From positions 1 to 5,043 of the forward strand of contig JAQCAK010000173.1 in NCBI GenBank assembly GCA_027621895.1: a DNA stretch of 5,043 nt, written 5' to 3'. The DNA is from Pseudomonadota bacterium (lineage in GTDB: Bacteria; Pseudomonadota; Gammaproteobacteria; Pseudomonadales; Azotimanducaceae). Below, one piece after another: positions 1 to 5,043 of this stretch. The stretch's first letter is position 1; every line of letters begins with the position of its first letter. The notes under the pieces are model-generated. The model made no database searches and was not told where the DNA came from. It saw nothing but the letters and a program-made list of their open reading frames with translations. A program made the position numbers and the translations under genes.

Positions 1-2
1 GC

Positions 3-449
3 AAGGCAGACAAGGTGGATTACCTGAAGGCACTGGGCGCAAAAGAAGTGATTGGTCGCGAGGTGCTGGGTGAGGAGAATAAACGCCCGCTGGGTGCCGA
101 GACCTATGCCCACGGTATCGACACGGTAGGCGGAGAGATTCTGAGTAACGTGATCAAATCGCTGAAACACAGTGGCAGCGTTGCAATCTGTGGATTGGTC
201 GCCTCACCATCCTTCTCTACTACCGTGCTGCCGTTCATCCTGAGGAACGTGAATATTCTGGGCATTGACAGTGTGCAGCTGCCCATCGAGGAGAAAAACC
301 GGGTCTGGGGTTACCTGGCGGAAGACTGGAAATTGGCCAATCTCGAGGATATGGCGATTGAAATCGGCCTTGAGGGGCTCTCTACAGCCATTGATGAGAT
401 CTTTGAAGGCAAGGTCGCCGGTCGAACGCTGGTTAAACACCAGGTCTGA
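3..449 (+). CDS. acuI: YhdH/AcuI-family NADPH-dependent acrylyl-CoA reductase (quinone-oxidoreductase-like MDR), 5'-truncated by window edge
   Basis: This is the C-terminal part of a zinc-independent medium-chain dehydrogenase/reductase; 148 codons are visible against about 325 in the family. The frame is open to the left edge, so the GTG at 15 is an internal valine and not a start. The visible part is the second half of the Rossmann domain and the C-terminal helix: a GKxxxxxYLKxLGA-like stretch at the very start, then DTVGGEIL (codons about 41-48), CGLVASP, and the strongly family-typical PFILRNVNILGIDSV. It ends in GRTLVKHQV, matching the GRTLVK end of E. coli AcuI/YhdH. Family members reduce acrylyl-CoA to propionyl-CoA with NADPH in the cytoplasm, for example in DMSP or 3-hydroxypropionate metabolism. 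The catalytic N-terminal half is out of view, so the exact substrate is inferred from the family only. It converges on the SDR gene with a 38-bp gap. Confidence 0.85.
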   Translation, partial: KADKVDYLKALGAKEVIGREVLGEENKRPLGAETYAHGIDTVGGEILSNVIKSLKHSGSVAICGLVASPSFSTTVLPFILRNVNILGIDSVQLPIEEKNRVWGYLAEDWKLANLEDMAIEIGLEGLSTAIDEIFEGKVAGRTLVKHQV

Positions 450-487
450 TCCGGCAGACCTCACGGTTCCAAGGGTACTGAACGGGT

Positions 488-1252
488 TTACTGCGCGGTC
501 ATACCCGCATCGACAACCATCTCTGTGCCGGTCACGTAGTTGGATTCGTCAGAAGCCAGGTACAGGATGCTGTTGGCGATATCCATGGGTTCGCCGGCCC
601 GGCCCAGGGGAATGCGTGCCACACTGGCATCCAGGGAAGAGGGATCGCTGGTCCCCGTCGCCTGGGCCTGCATGTTTGTCCAGATCACACCGGGATGAAC
701 AGAGTTGCAGCGAATATTGTATTTGGCCGCCTCGATCGCCACGGCTTTTGACATGATCCTGACGCCGCCCTTGGCAGCACCGTAGGCCACGGTCGTCTGC
801 AGGCCAACGAGACCAGCGACCGAAGAAAGATTGATGATGCTGCCACCACCACGCTTCTTCATCGCCTTTACAGCCTCGCGGCAACCCAGGAAAACGCTGG
901 TCAGGTTGACGTCAATCTGGCGGTTGAACTGGTCCAGGGTCATCTGCTCGAGGGGAACCAGCACGGCGATACCCGCGTTGTTGACCAGCACATCCAGACC
1001 ACCGTAGGTTTCCTCTGTGACCTGCATGACCGCTGCCCAGCGAGCCTCGTCTGTGACATCCTGCTCAAGGGCGATGGCTTTGCCGCCGGCAGCGATAATG
1101 TCTTTCGCGGTGGCTTCTGCACCGGCCAGATCAACATCGGTGACTACCAGACTGGCGCCTTCTTCTGCCAGTCGCATCGCTGTGGTTCGTCCGAGGCCCG
1201 GATTGGATGCTGCACCGGTAACCAGCGCAACCTTGTTTTCGAGTCGTCCCAT
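488..1252 (-). CDS. SDR-family NAD(P)-dependent oxidoreductase (classical short-chain dehydrogenase)
   Basis: The 254-residue length is normal for a classical SDR. Visible motifs, in order: a glycine-rich cofactor loop TGAASNPGLG at 12-21; Asp39 at the end of the second beta strand (VVTDVD), which in this family favours NAD over NADP; DV at 65-66; NNAG at 91-94; Asn116; catalytic Ser144; Tyr157 and Lys161 in YGAAK; PG at 187-188; and a C-terminal YLASDESNYVTGTEMVVDAG, the standard SDR ending. The tetrad N-S-Y-K is complete, so the enzyme should be active. The glycine loop has two extra residues (Asn-Pro) compared with the usual TGxxxGxG. ATG at 1252 follows a good Shine-Dalgarno. The protein is cytosolic; its substrate cannot be told from sequence, because similar proteins are annotated as 3-oxoacyl-ACP reductase, glucose 1-dehydrogenase or cyclopentanol dehydrogenase. 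The gap to the antiporter gene and a candidate promoter suggest it is transcribed on its own. Confidence 0.93.
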   Translation of the reverse strand: MGRLENKVALVTGAASNPGLGRTTAMRLAEEGASLVVTDVDLAGAEATAKDIIAAGGKAIALEQDVTDEARWAAVMQVTEETYGGLDVLVNNAGIAVLVPLEQMTLDQFNRQIDVNLTSVFLGCREAVKAMKKRGGGSIINLSSVAGLVGLQTTVAYGAAKGGVRIMSKAVAIEAAKYNIRCNSVHPGVIWTNMQAQATGTSDPSSLDASVARIPLGRAGEPMDIANSILYLASDESNYVTGTEMVVDAGMTAQ

Positions 1253-1256
1253 ATTT

Positions 1257-1263
1257 CCCTCTT
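1257..1263 (-). promoter_or_regulatory. Shine-Dalgarno of the SDR gene
   Basis: Read on the minus strand the sequence is AAGAGGG, followed by four bases and then ATG at 1252. It is a strong ribosome-binding site at a normal distance and supports the chosen start. Confidence 0.7.
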
Positions 1264-1290
1264 AAGACTAGTGTTGTTATTGATGTCGCT

Positions 1291-1319
1291 AGCATAGTCG
1301 TCACGTCCCGCTGAGCCAA
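1291..1319 (-). promoter_or_regulatory. Candidate sigma70-type promoter of the SDR gene
   Basis: On the minus strand a TTGGCT -35 box (1314-1319) lies exactly 17 bp from a TATGCT -10 box (1291-1296), each matching four of six consensus bases. Transcription would start near 1284, giving a leader of about 30 nt before the ATG at 1252. This is pattern matching by eye; the boxes are moderate, and only the optimal spacing and placement argue for it. Confidence 0.4.
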
Positions 1320-1331
1320 GCGTACCGGGGT

Positions 1332-1352
1332 TTCATCAATGAGAGTGATGAA
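1332..1352. repeat. Perfect 7-bp inverted repeat upstream of the SDR promoter (possible regulator site)
   Basis: TTCATCA and TGATGAA flank a 7-bp spacer, a perfect dyad centred at 1342. It sits just upstream of the candidate -35 box, about 58 bp before the predicted transcription start, where an activator dimer could bind. It lies about 80 bp past the antiporter stop and has no T-run on either strand, so a rho-independent terminator is unlikely. Function is inferred from position only. Confidence 0.4.
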
Positions 1353-1384
1353 GGCGTGACGAGCAGCTTTGGATACGCTGTGAC

Positions 1385-1423
1385 CGAACACAAGCCTCAG
1401 GCGTCCGGCGGCCACGATGTTCG
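1385..1423. repeat. Inverted repeat just downstream of the antiporter gene
   Basis: CGAACA (1385-1390) and TGTTCG (1418-1423) form 6-bp arms around a GC-rich 27-bp interior that contains a small GCC-TCA-GGC hairpin (1394-1402). It lies 8 bp past the antiporter stop, where a terminator is expected, and the minus-strand RNA could fold into a branched structure. No U-run follows, so it is not a standard intrinsic terminator. It might protect the 3' end or have no function. Confidence 0.3.
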
Positions 1424-1430
1424 ATAGTCT

Positions 1431-2600
1431 CTAATCTCTCCGCAGTTTGTCATTGGCTGCTATCGGCGTCGGATAACGGAATACCACAATATAGGATGAG
1501 ATCAGGAAGGTCAGAATCGCAGTTGCCTGGATCAGGTGGGAAGCCTCCTGGCTGATCAGGTGTTCGGCAGTGGCAATAAACGCAATGAGCAGTGAGAACT
1601 CGCTGATCTGTCCCAGGCGAAACCCGGTTTCCCAACCCAGTTCGCGGTTTTCGCTCATCCGTCTCAGCAGAAACCGGAACACGACGGGTTTCAAGGCCAG
1701 CATGGCCGCGGCCATGACAATGGCTGGCACGGCCACCTCGGTCAGCATGTCCATGTTGAAACCTGCACCGATGGAGAAGAAAAACAGCACCAGGAAGAAG
1801 TCTCGCAGGGGTTTGAGATGATCTGCGATATACAGGGAAATGGGACTGGTGGCGATGGTAATACCCGCAACGAAGGCGCCAATCTCCATGGAAAGGCCGG
1901 CGAACTCGGAGATTTCCGCCAGACCCAGGCACCAGGCAATGGCGATCAGGAAGATGTACTCATGAAATGCATCAAACTTTTCCAGCAGCTTTAACAGAAC
2001 ATACTTCACGAACAGCCAGGCACCACCGATCAGCAAGGGCAGATTAATCAGAACCAGTGCGACTTTTGACGCACCCGTGAATTCAAGAAATCCGCCCGTA
2101 ATGACCAGCAGTACGATAATGGCAATCAGGTCCTGTATCAGCAGCAGGCTGATGATCAGTTCACCGGTTCGGCGGTGATGCAGCACGGTGGTGGGTAACA
2201 GCTTGATACCGATAATCGTGCTGGAGAACATCATGGCGATGCCGATGATGAGTGTTTCCGTCAGCGTATAGGCAAACAGTGCAGCGATCGCAAAACCGAT
2301 ACTGAGGAAGATCAGGGAACTGCCGATACCCACGGTGAGAGAGGATTTCAGCGTGTTCAGCAGTTTGGACGGCTGCATATCGAGGCCCAGCAGGAACAGC
2401 AGGAAAATGATGCCGAACTTGGCGATGCTGCTGATCAATTGAGGATTGTCGATAAATGCAAAGCCGGACGGGCCAAGCAGCATGCCCGTTACGATATAGG
2501 TAATGATAAATGGCTGTCGGGTGTACAGGGCAATGGTTGCCAGTACACCCGAACACACGAATATCAGGAAGAATGAATAAACAAAGGGATCGGAACCCAT
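1431..2600 (-). CDS. Kef-type (CPA2) monovalent cation:proton antiporter, membrane domain only
   Basis: This 389-residue, very hydrophobic inner-membrane protein of the Na+/H+ exchanger family (CPA2, KefB/KefC-like) exchanges K+ or Na+ for protons. About 12-13 membrane segments are visible, roughly at 7-25, 32-49, 56-73, 88-111, 116-133, 149-168, 180-200, 213-232, 237-252, 266-281, 289-312, 327-346 and 356-375. Family marks are GMLLGPSG (39-46), FLLGLDM (69-75), the ion-binding QD pair Q156-D157 in LLIQDLIAI (as in KefC), GLSMEIGAFVAGI (235-247), PLRDFFLVLFFFSIG (264-278), Lys304 in a membrane helix, and GQISEF (330-335). The chain stops shortly after the last helix, without the cytoplasmic TrkA-N/RCK domain of KefB and KefC. 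Glutathione/NAD gating as in KefC is therefore unlikely unless a separate partner exists. ATG at 2600 has no convincing Shine-Dalgarno, but no other ATG or GTG start precedes it before the upstream stop. The substrate ion cannot be assigned. Confidence 0.92.
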   Translation of the reverse strand: MGSDPFVYSFFLIFVCSGVLATIALYTRQPFIITYIVTGMLLGPSGFAFIDNPQLISSIAKFGIIFLLFLLGLDMQPSKLLNTLKSSLTVGIGSSLIFLSIGFAIAALFAYTLTETLIIGIAMMFSSTIIGIKLLPTTVLHHRRTGELIISLLLIQDLIAIIVLLVITGGFLEFTGASKVALVLINLPLLIGGAWLFVKYVLLKLLEKFDAFHEYIFLIAIAWCLGLAEISEFAGLSMEIGAFVAGITIATSPISLYIADHLKPLRDFFLVLFFFSIGAGFNMDMLTEVAVPAIVMAAAMLALKPVVFRFLLRRMSENRELGWETGFRLGQISEFSLLIAFIATAEHLISQEASHLIQATAILTFLISSYIVVFRYPTPIAANDKLRRD

Positions 2601-2601
2601 A

Positions 2602-2650
2602 GCGCCGGTGTTTGATGTGATCAGGCTCTGATCATAAGGGAAACCGGCGC
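2602..2650. repeat. Nested inverted repeats in the antiporter gene leader
   Basis: Two dyads are nested. The outer arms are GCGCCGGT (2602-2609) and ACCGGCGC (2643-2650), a perfect 8-bp match. The inner dyad is TGATCAG-GCT-CTGATCA (2618-2634), perfect 7-bp arms with a 3-bp spacer. The inner dyad overlaps the candidate -10 box and predicted start of transcription, as a repressor operator would. The outer arm reaches to within 2 bp of the start codon. In a longer transcript reading through from cysI-DUF934, the whole could fold into a stem that hides the antiporter translation start. No T-run follows on the minus strand. Confidence 0.5.
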
Positions 2651-2659
2651 CAGGCCCAA
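2631..2659 (-). promoter_or_regulatory. Candidate sigma70-type promoter of the antiporter gene
   Basis: On the minus strand TTGGGC (2654-2659) and TATGAT (2631-2636, five of six consensus bases) are separated by exactly 17 bp. Transcription would start near 2624, about 24 nt before the ATG. The -10 box shares bases with the TGATCAG dyad. By-eye evidence only. Confidence 0.42.
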
Positions 2660-2681
2660 AGATTCCCGTCAGCTGGTCTTC

Positions 2682-2696
2682 GTCAGGATGCCTGAC
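2682..2696. repeat. Short inverted repeat GTCAGG-ATG-CCTGAC
   Basis: Perfect 6-bp arms around a 3-bp spacer, about 70 bp past the DUF934 stop. It can form a small hairpin in the cysI-DUF934 transcript, but no U-run follows, so it is at best a weak or rho-linked end signal. It could also be a protein-binding dyad upstream of the antiporter promoter. Confidence 0.3.
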
Positions 2697-2734
2697 TCAT
2701 GCCTTGATGAGCAGATCCAACCCGATGGACAGTT

Positions 2735-2779
2735 TATCGCTTCAGAAACTATCGCCTCAGATACTATCGCTTGAGAAAA
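2735..2779 (-). repeat. Three tandem 15-bp repeats spanning the DUF934 stop codon
   Basis: On the + strand the units are TATCGCTTCAGAAAC (2735-2749), TATCGCCTCAGATAC (2750-2764) and TATCGCTTGAGAAAA (2765-2779). In the minus-strand frame of the DUF934 gene they read FLKR-stop, YLRR-stop and FLKR-stop, with stops TAG (2764-2766), TAG (2749-2751) and TAA (2734-2736). The first unit is the true C-terminus; the others look like copies of the gene end. Because 15 is a multiple of three, the frame is kept and each copy brings its own stop. Confidence 0.85.
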
Positions 2780-3192
2780 AGGGGTTCCCGGTCAACAGTG
2801 GGCTGATAGCTGTAGGAGAAACCCTGCAGCTTTTCTCGAGCGATAGCCGGATCCTGGCCATCAGCCAGTTCGAATACGTTGAAACCACATCGCACCATCT
2901 GTTCCAGTTGATCGACTCGAACGTCACCCACGGCGCGGATATCTCCCTCATAGCCATAATTTTTTCGCAGGATCTGTGCTGATGAGTAGTGGCGCCCATC
3001 GAAAAAGGTCGGAAAATCGAGCGCGATTTCAGGAATCACTGGCAGGTGGTTGGCAATACGCTCAACCTCCTCATCTACGGCCAGCAGCACAGGGCGCTCT
3101 CCGGGTGATGCCAGGAAATCTTCCAGTGATTGGAAATCAACGCTGGCTTCATCCACGGCTTCCGCCCTGTCGAGTCGGATAACGATAGTCAT
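2764..3192 (-). CDS. DUF934 family protein, CysI-associated
   Basis: This is a 142-residue soluble protein of the DUF934 family, a usual length for it. The signature region is clear: FPTFFDGRHYSSAQILR at 60-76, then YGYEGDIRAVGDVRVDQL at 79-96, and MVRCGF at 99-104 with the only cysteine, Cys102. The end SYSYQPTVDREPLF is also typical. The family is found beside cysI in many proteobacteria and is often annotated as a probable oxidoreductase of sulfite reduction, but to my knowledge its biochemical role has not been shown. ATG at 3192 overlaps the cysI stop by four bases (ATGA), so translation is probably coupled; there is no good separate Shine-Dalgarno. No metal- or flavin-binding motif is evident. 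An accessory role in sulfite reductase assembly or electron supply is inferred from context alone. Confidence 0.92.
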   Translation of the reverse strand: MTIVIRLDRAEAVDEASVDFQSLEDFLASPGERPVLLAVDEEVERIANHLPVIPEIALDFPTFFDGRHYSSAQILRKNYGYEGDIRAVGDVRVDQLEQMVRCGFNVFELADGQDPAIAREKLQGFSYSYQPTVDREPLFLKR

Positions 3193-4838
3193 GATGGGTA
3201 CACCGCTGCCTTGTAGGGGGCGATACCAATTCTTCGAAAGGTATCAATAAACCGTTCCTCACCCTGCCGGTTGGCCAGGTGAACATTGACCAGGGTCTGG
3301 ACCACGTCGGGGATTTCATCCTGTGCAAAGGATGGCCCCAGGATCGTGGCAATGCTGGCGTCTTCATACCCGGATCCGCCGATGGAAACCTGGTAGAACT
3401 CTTCACCCTTCTTGTCGACACCGAGGATGCCGATGTTGCCAACGTGGTGATGGCCGCAGGCATTCATGCATCCGGAGATATTGATATCCAGTTCGCCAAG
3501 ATCGTGCAGGTAGTCGAGGTCATCAAACTGCCGCTGGATAGCCTCGGCGACGGGAATGGACTTGGCATTGGCCAGGGAGCAATAGTCTCCACCCGGGCAG
3601 CAGATAATGTCTGTCAGCAATCCCAGGTTGGGTGATGCCAGTTCCGCCGACACGAGCTCCTGCCAGAGCGCATAAAGGTCTTTTTTCGGCACATCTGCCA
3701 GGATGACATTCTGCTCATGGGTAACGCGCAATTCACCGAAGCTGTACCTGTCTGCCAGATCTGCCATGATTTCCAGCTGTTCGTCGGTGACGTCACCGGG
3801 TGCGATAGCTGTGGTCTTCAGGGCCAGGTTCACAATGCTGTAGCCCGGCTGGCGATGGGGTTTCACGTTCTGCTTCAGCCAGTTGCTGAAGCCCGAGTTG
3901 TCTGCAATCCGGTCGTCGATAGCGGGTACATGATCCTCAAGCACTTCATAGTCAGGTACCGTAAAGTGCTGGCGGACGCGGTCTATCTCTGCAGTTGTCA
4001 GGGTGCCGGCGCCACCTTTCAGGTGCTGCCATTCTTCTGCAACCTTCTCGGCGAACAGCTCAGGTGTCATCGCCTTGACCAGAATCTTGATCCTGGCCTT
4101 GTACTTGTTATCCCGGCGTCCGTAGCGGTTGTAAACCCGGAGGATGGCTTCCAGGTAAGTCAGCAGGTGTTCAGGCTCAAGTCCGGTTTTGATGACCGGT
4201 GCAATCATCGGGGTTCGACCGAGTCCACCACCTGCGAGCACGTCGAAGCGGGTTTCGCCGTCAACACGGGTGATGCGCACGCCAATGTCATGAACCTGCA
4301 CAGCGGCCCGATCACGCTCCGCACCGGTCACGGCGATCTTGAACTTGCGGGGCAGCCAGTTGAATTCCGGGTGGTAGGTGGACCATTGACGAATCAGTTC
4401 TGCCCAGGGTCGTGAATCCTCGATTTCATCGGGCGCAACGCCGGCATACTGGTCGGAGGTCACATTACGGATGCAGTTGCCGCTGGTCTGGATGGCGTGC
4501 ATCTCGACACTGGCCAGTTCTTCCAGAAGATCAGGGACCTGTTCGAGAAGGGGCCAGTTCAACTGGATATTCTGGCGCGTGGTGAAATGTGCGTAACCAC
4601 GATCATAGTGGCGGGTGATGTGGGCCAGTTTTCTCAGTTGCCTGGATGACAACATGCCATAGGGAATGGCGATTCTCAGCATGGGGGCCAGACGTTGAAT
4701 ATACAGCCCGTTGCGAAGCCGCAGGTGCTTGAATTCCTCATCGGGGAGCGTGCCGTCCAGGAAGCGCCGGGTCTGGTCACGATACTGTGCAACCCGTTCA
4801 TCAACCATCTGCTGGTCGTATTTGTCGTAGACGTACAT
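3189..4838 (-). CDS. cysI: Sulfite reductase, siroheme/4Fe-4S hemoprotein (beta) subunit
   Basis: This 549-residue cytosolic enzyme reduces sulfite to sulfide with six electrons for cysteine synthesis. It has the twofold nitrite/sulfite reductase layout: a ferredoxin-like half-domain around 45-110 with FTTRQNIQLNW (85-95), a first siroheme-binding domain around 115-250, a second half-domain around 325-395, and a second siroheme/4Fe-4S domain from 405. Expected active-site basic residues are present: Arg88, Arg124 (NCIRNV), and Lys165 and Lys167 (LPRKFKIAV). The cluster ligands are Cys414 and Cys420 (CCPGGDYC, C-x5-C) and Cys457 and Cys461 (GCMNAC, C-x3-C). The start MYVYDKYDQ matches Pseudomonas-type CysI from memory. 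Only a weak AGG lies upstream of the ATG. It is first in a two-gene operon with DUF934. No cysJ is nearby, so ferredoxin or a distant flavoprotein may be the donor. A nitrite reductase is less likely given the DUF934 partner. Confidence 0.93.
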   Translation of the reverse strand: MYVYDKYDQQMVDERVAQYRDQTRRFLDGTLPDEEFKHLRLRNGLYIQRLAPMLRIAIPYGMLSSRQLRKLAHITRHYDRGYAHFTTRQNIQLNWPLLEQVPDLLEELASVEMHAIQTSGNCIRNVTSDQYAGVAPDEIEDSRPWAELIRQWSTYHPEFNWLPRKFKIAVTGAERDRAAVQVHDIGVRITRVDGETRFDVLAGGGLGRTPMIAPVIKTGLEPEHLLTYLEAILRVYNRYGRRDNKYKARIKILVKAMTPELFAEKVAEEWQHLKGGAGTLTTAEIDRVRQHFTVPDYEVLEDHVPAIDDRIADNSGFSNWLKQNVKPHRQPGYSIVNLALKTTAIAPGDVTDEQLEIMADLADRYSFGELRVTHEQNVILADVPKKDLYALWQELVSAELASPNLGLLTDIICCPGGDYCSLANAKSIPVAEAIQRQFDDLDYLHDLGELDINISGCMNACGHHHVGNIGILGVDKKGEEFYQVSIGGSGYEDASIATILGPSFAQDEIPDVVQTLVNVHLANRQGEERFIDTFRRIGIAPYKAAVYPS

Positions 4839-4880
4839 AGTTGGTTCAGACCTGTATTGCTGGGAGCCTATTCTCGAAGG

Positions 4881-4914
4881 CCGCTAATATAGCGGTTGAG
4901 AGTCTCCTAATGAA
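4881..4914 (-). promoter_or_regulatory. Candidate cysI promoter with overlapping dyad
   Basis: On the minus strand TTCATT (4909-4914, three of six consensus bases) is 17 bp from TATATT (4886-4891, five of six). Transcription would start near 4879, giving a leader of about 40 nt. A perfect dyad CCGCTA-ATA-TAGCGG (4881-4895) covers the -10 box and could be an operator. The weak -35 lies in three AATG direct repeats (4909-4920) and fits a promoter that needs an activator, as cys genes often do with CysB; no CysB site is claimed. Confidence 0.38.
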
Positions 4915-4920
4915 TGAATG

Positions 4921-4939
4921 TATCCGCATATGGATATGC
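4921..4939. repeat. Overlapping AT-rich dyads in the divergent intergenic region
   Basis: GCATAT-GG-ATATGC (4926-4939) is a perfect 6-bp inverted repeat. It overlaps TATCC/GGATA (4921-4925 and 4932-4936) and the palindrome CATATG (4927-4932). The block lies between the candidate cysI promoter and the -35 of the + strand gene, a natural place for a regulator serving one or both. Function is inferred. Confidence 0.35.
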
Positions 4940-4967
4940 TGAATTCTTCTGGATTCAATCGTATAAT
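4939..4967 (+). promoter_or_regulatory. Candidate sigma70-type promoter of the rightmost gene
   Basis: A perfect TATAAT -10 box (4962-4967) is 17 bp from a weak -35, CTGAAT (4939-4944). Transcription would start near 4974, about 40 nt before the favoured start codon at 5014. The strong -10 makes this the most convincing promoter in the window. Confidence 0.55.
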
Positions 4968-5000
4968 CGCCGCCGTTCTTACAGCGCCAATGCAAACACC

Positions 5001-5006
5001 GAGAGG
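5001..5006 (+). promoter_or_regulatory. Shine-Dalgarno deciding the start of the rightmost gene
   Basis: GAGAGG lies seven bases before the ATG at 5014 but only one base before the in-frame ATG at 5008. The spacing favours 5014. A third in-frame ATG at 4990 has no ribosome-binding site. Confidence 0.6.
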
Positions 5007-5013
5007 AATGAAG

Positions 5014-5043
5014 ATGAGCGACGACGCCAATACGCCAGATACC
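5014..5043 (+). CDS. Start of an unidentified protein gene, 3'-truncated by window edge
   Basis: Only ten codons are visible, reading MSDDANTPDT, an acidic, polar and probably flexible N-terminus with no signal peptide. The start is supported by GAGAGG at 5001-5006 and by a TATAAT promoter upstream; in-frame ATGs at 5008 and 4990 are alternatives. The gene is divergent from cysI. Its product cannot be recognised from this fragment. Confidence 0.6.
   Translation, partial: MSDDANTPDT

Noticed and set aside
15..449. GTG at 15 as the true start of the reductase
   Set aside because: The frame is open to the left edge, and the codons before 15 continue a family-like sequence. The family is about 325 residues long, so the gene starts outside the window.
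450..487. Bidirectional terminator between the convergent genes
   Set aside because: Only a 4-bp GTTC/GAAC pairing is visible, with no T-run; this is within chance.
265..756. Open frame on the + strand across the reductase/SDR junction
   Set aside because: It is out of frame with the reductase and antisense to the SDR. The protein is rich in Arg, Pro, Ser and Trp with no domain, typical of a shadow frame.
1131..1415. Open frame on the minus strand across the gap upstream of the SDR
   Set aside because: It overlaps the SDR start in another frame and carries no family motif. The gap is better explained by regulatory sequence.
2618..2634. TGATCAG-GCT-CTGATCA as an intrinsic terminator for cysI-DUF934
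   Set aside because: No T-run follows the stem on the minus strand and the stem is AT-rich. Its overlap with a good -10 box fits an operator better.
2704..2982. Open frame on the + strand antisense to DUF934
   Set aside because: It is covered by the conserved DUF934 coding sequence, has no clear Shine-Dalgarno, and has no recognisable product.
3717..4415. Long 232-codon open frame on the + strand inside cysI
   Set aside because: It lies wholly antisense to a well-supported cysI whose motifs run through the same bases. It shows no recognisable domain, and its composition is that of a reverse-strand shadow.

Overview
The window looks like chromosomal DNA from a free-living, probably aquatic gammaproteobacterium of moderate GC content. 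This is inferred from gene content and from the CysI sequence, whose N-terminus closely resembles Pseudomonas-type CysI as I remember it. No database search was possible. There are no RNA genes, insertion sequences, CRISPR arrays or phage genes, and all genes look intact apart from the two cut by the window edges.

Layout from left to right. (1) Positions 3-449 (+) are the C-terminal half of a YhdH/AcuI-type NADPH-dependent enoyl/acrylyl-CoA reductase. (2) It converges, across only 38 bp, on a short-chain dehydrogenase/reductase at 488-1252 (-). (3) A 178-bp gap holds a candidate SDR promoter and two inverted repeats. (4) Positions 1431-2600 (-) encode a membrane-only Kef-type (CPA2) cation:proton antiporter. 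(5) A 163-bp gap holds a candidate antiporter promoter with a dyad over its -10/start region, two other inverted repeats, and part of a 15-bp tandem triplication. (6) Positions 2764-3192 (-) encode a DUF934 protein. It overlaps by 4 bp with (7) cysI at 3189-4838 (-), a siroheme/4Fe-4S sulfite reductase hemoprotein. (8) A 175-bp divergent regulatory region contains candidate promoters on both strands. (9) The first ten codons of an unidentified + strand gene begin at 5014.

The clearest functional unit is cysI-DUF934, a translationally coupled pair for the last step of assimilatory sulfate reduction (sulfite to sulfide). No flavoprotein subunit (cysJ) or cysH lies in the window, so the electron donor is not visible here. 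The antiporter and the SDR follow on the same strand but each seems to have its own promoter. The reductase fragment and the SDR may both act on acyl or alcohol intermediates, but nothing in the sequence ties them together.

I found no clear new biological system. The most unusual item is at the 3' end of the DUF934 gene: a 15-bp unit repeated three times in frame, each copy encoding (F/Y)L(K/R)R followed by a stop, so the gene ends in three evenly spaced in-frame stop codons.
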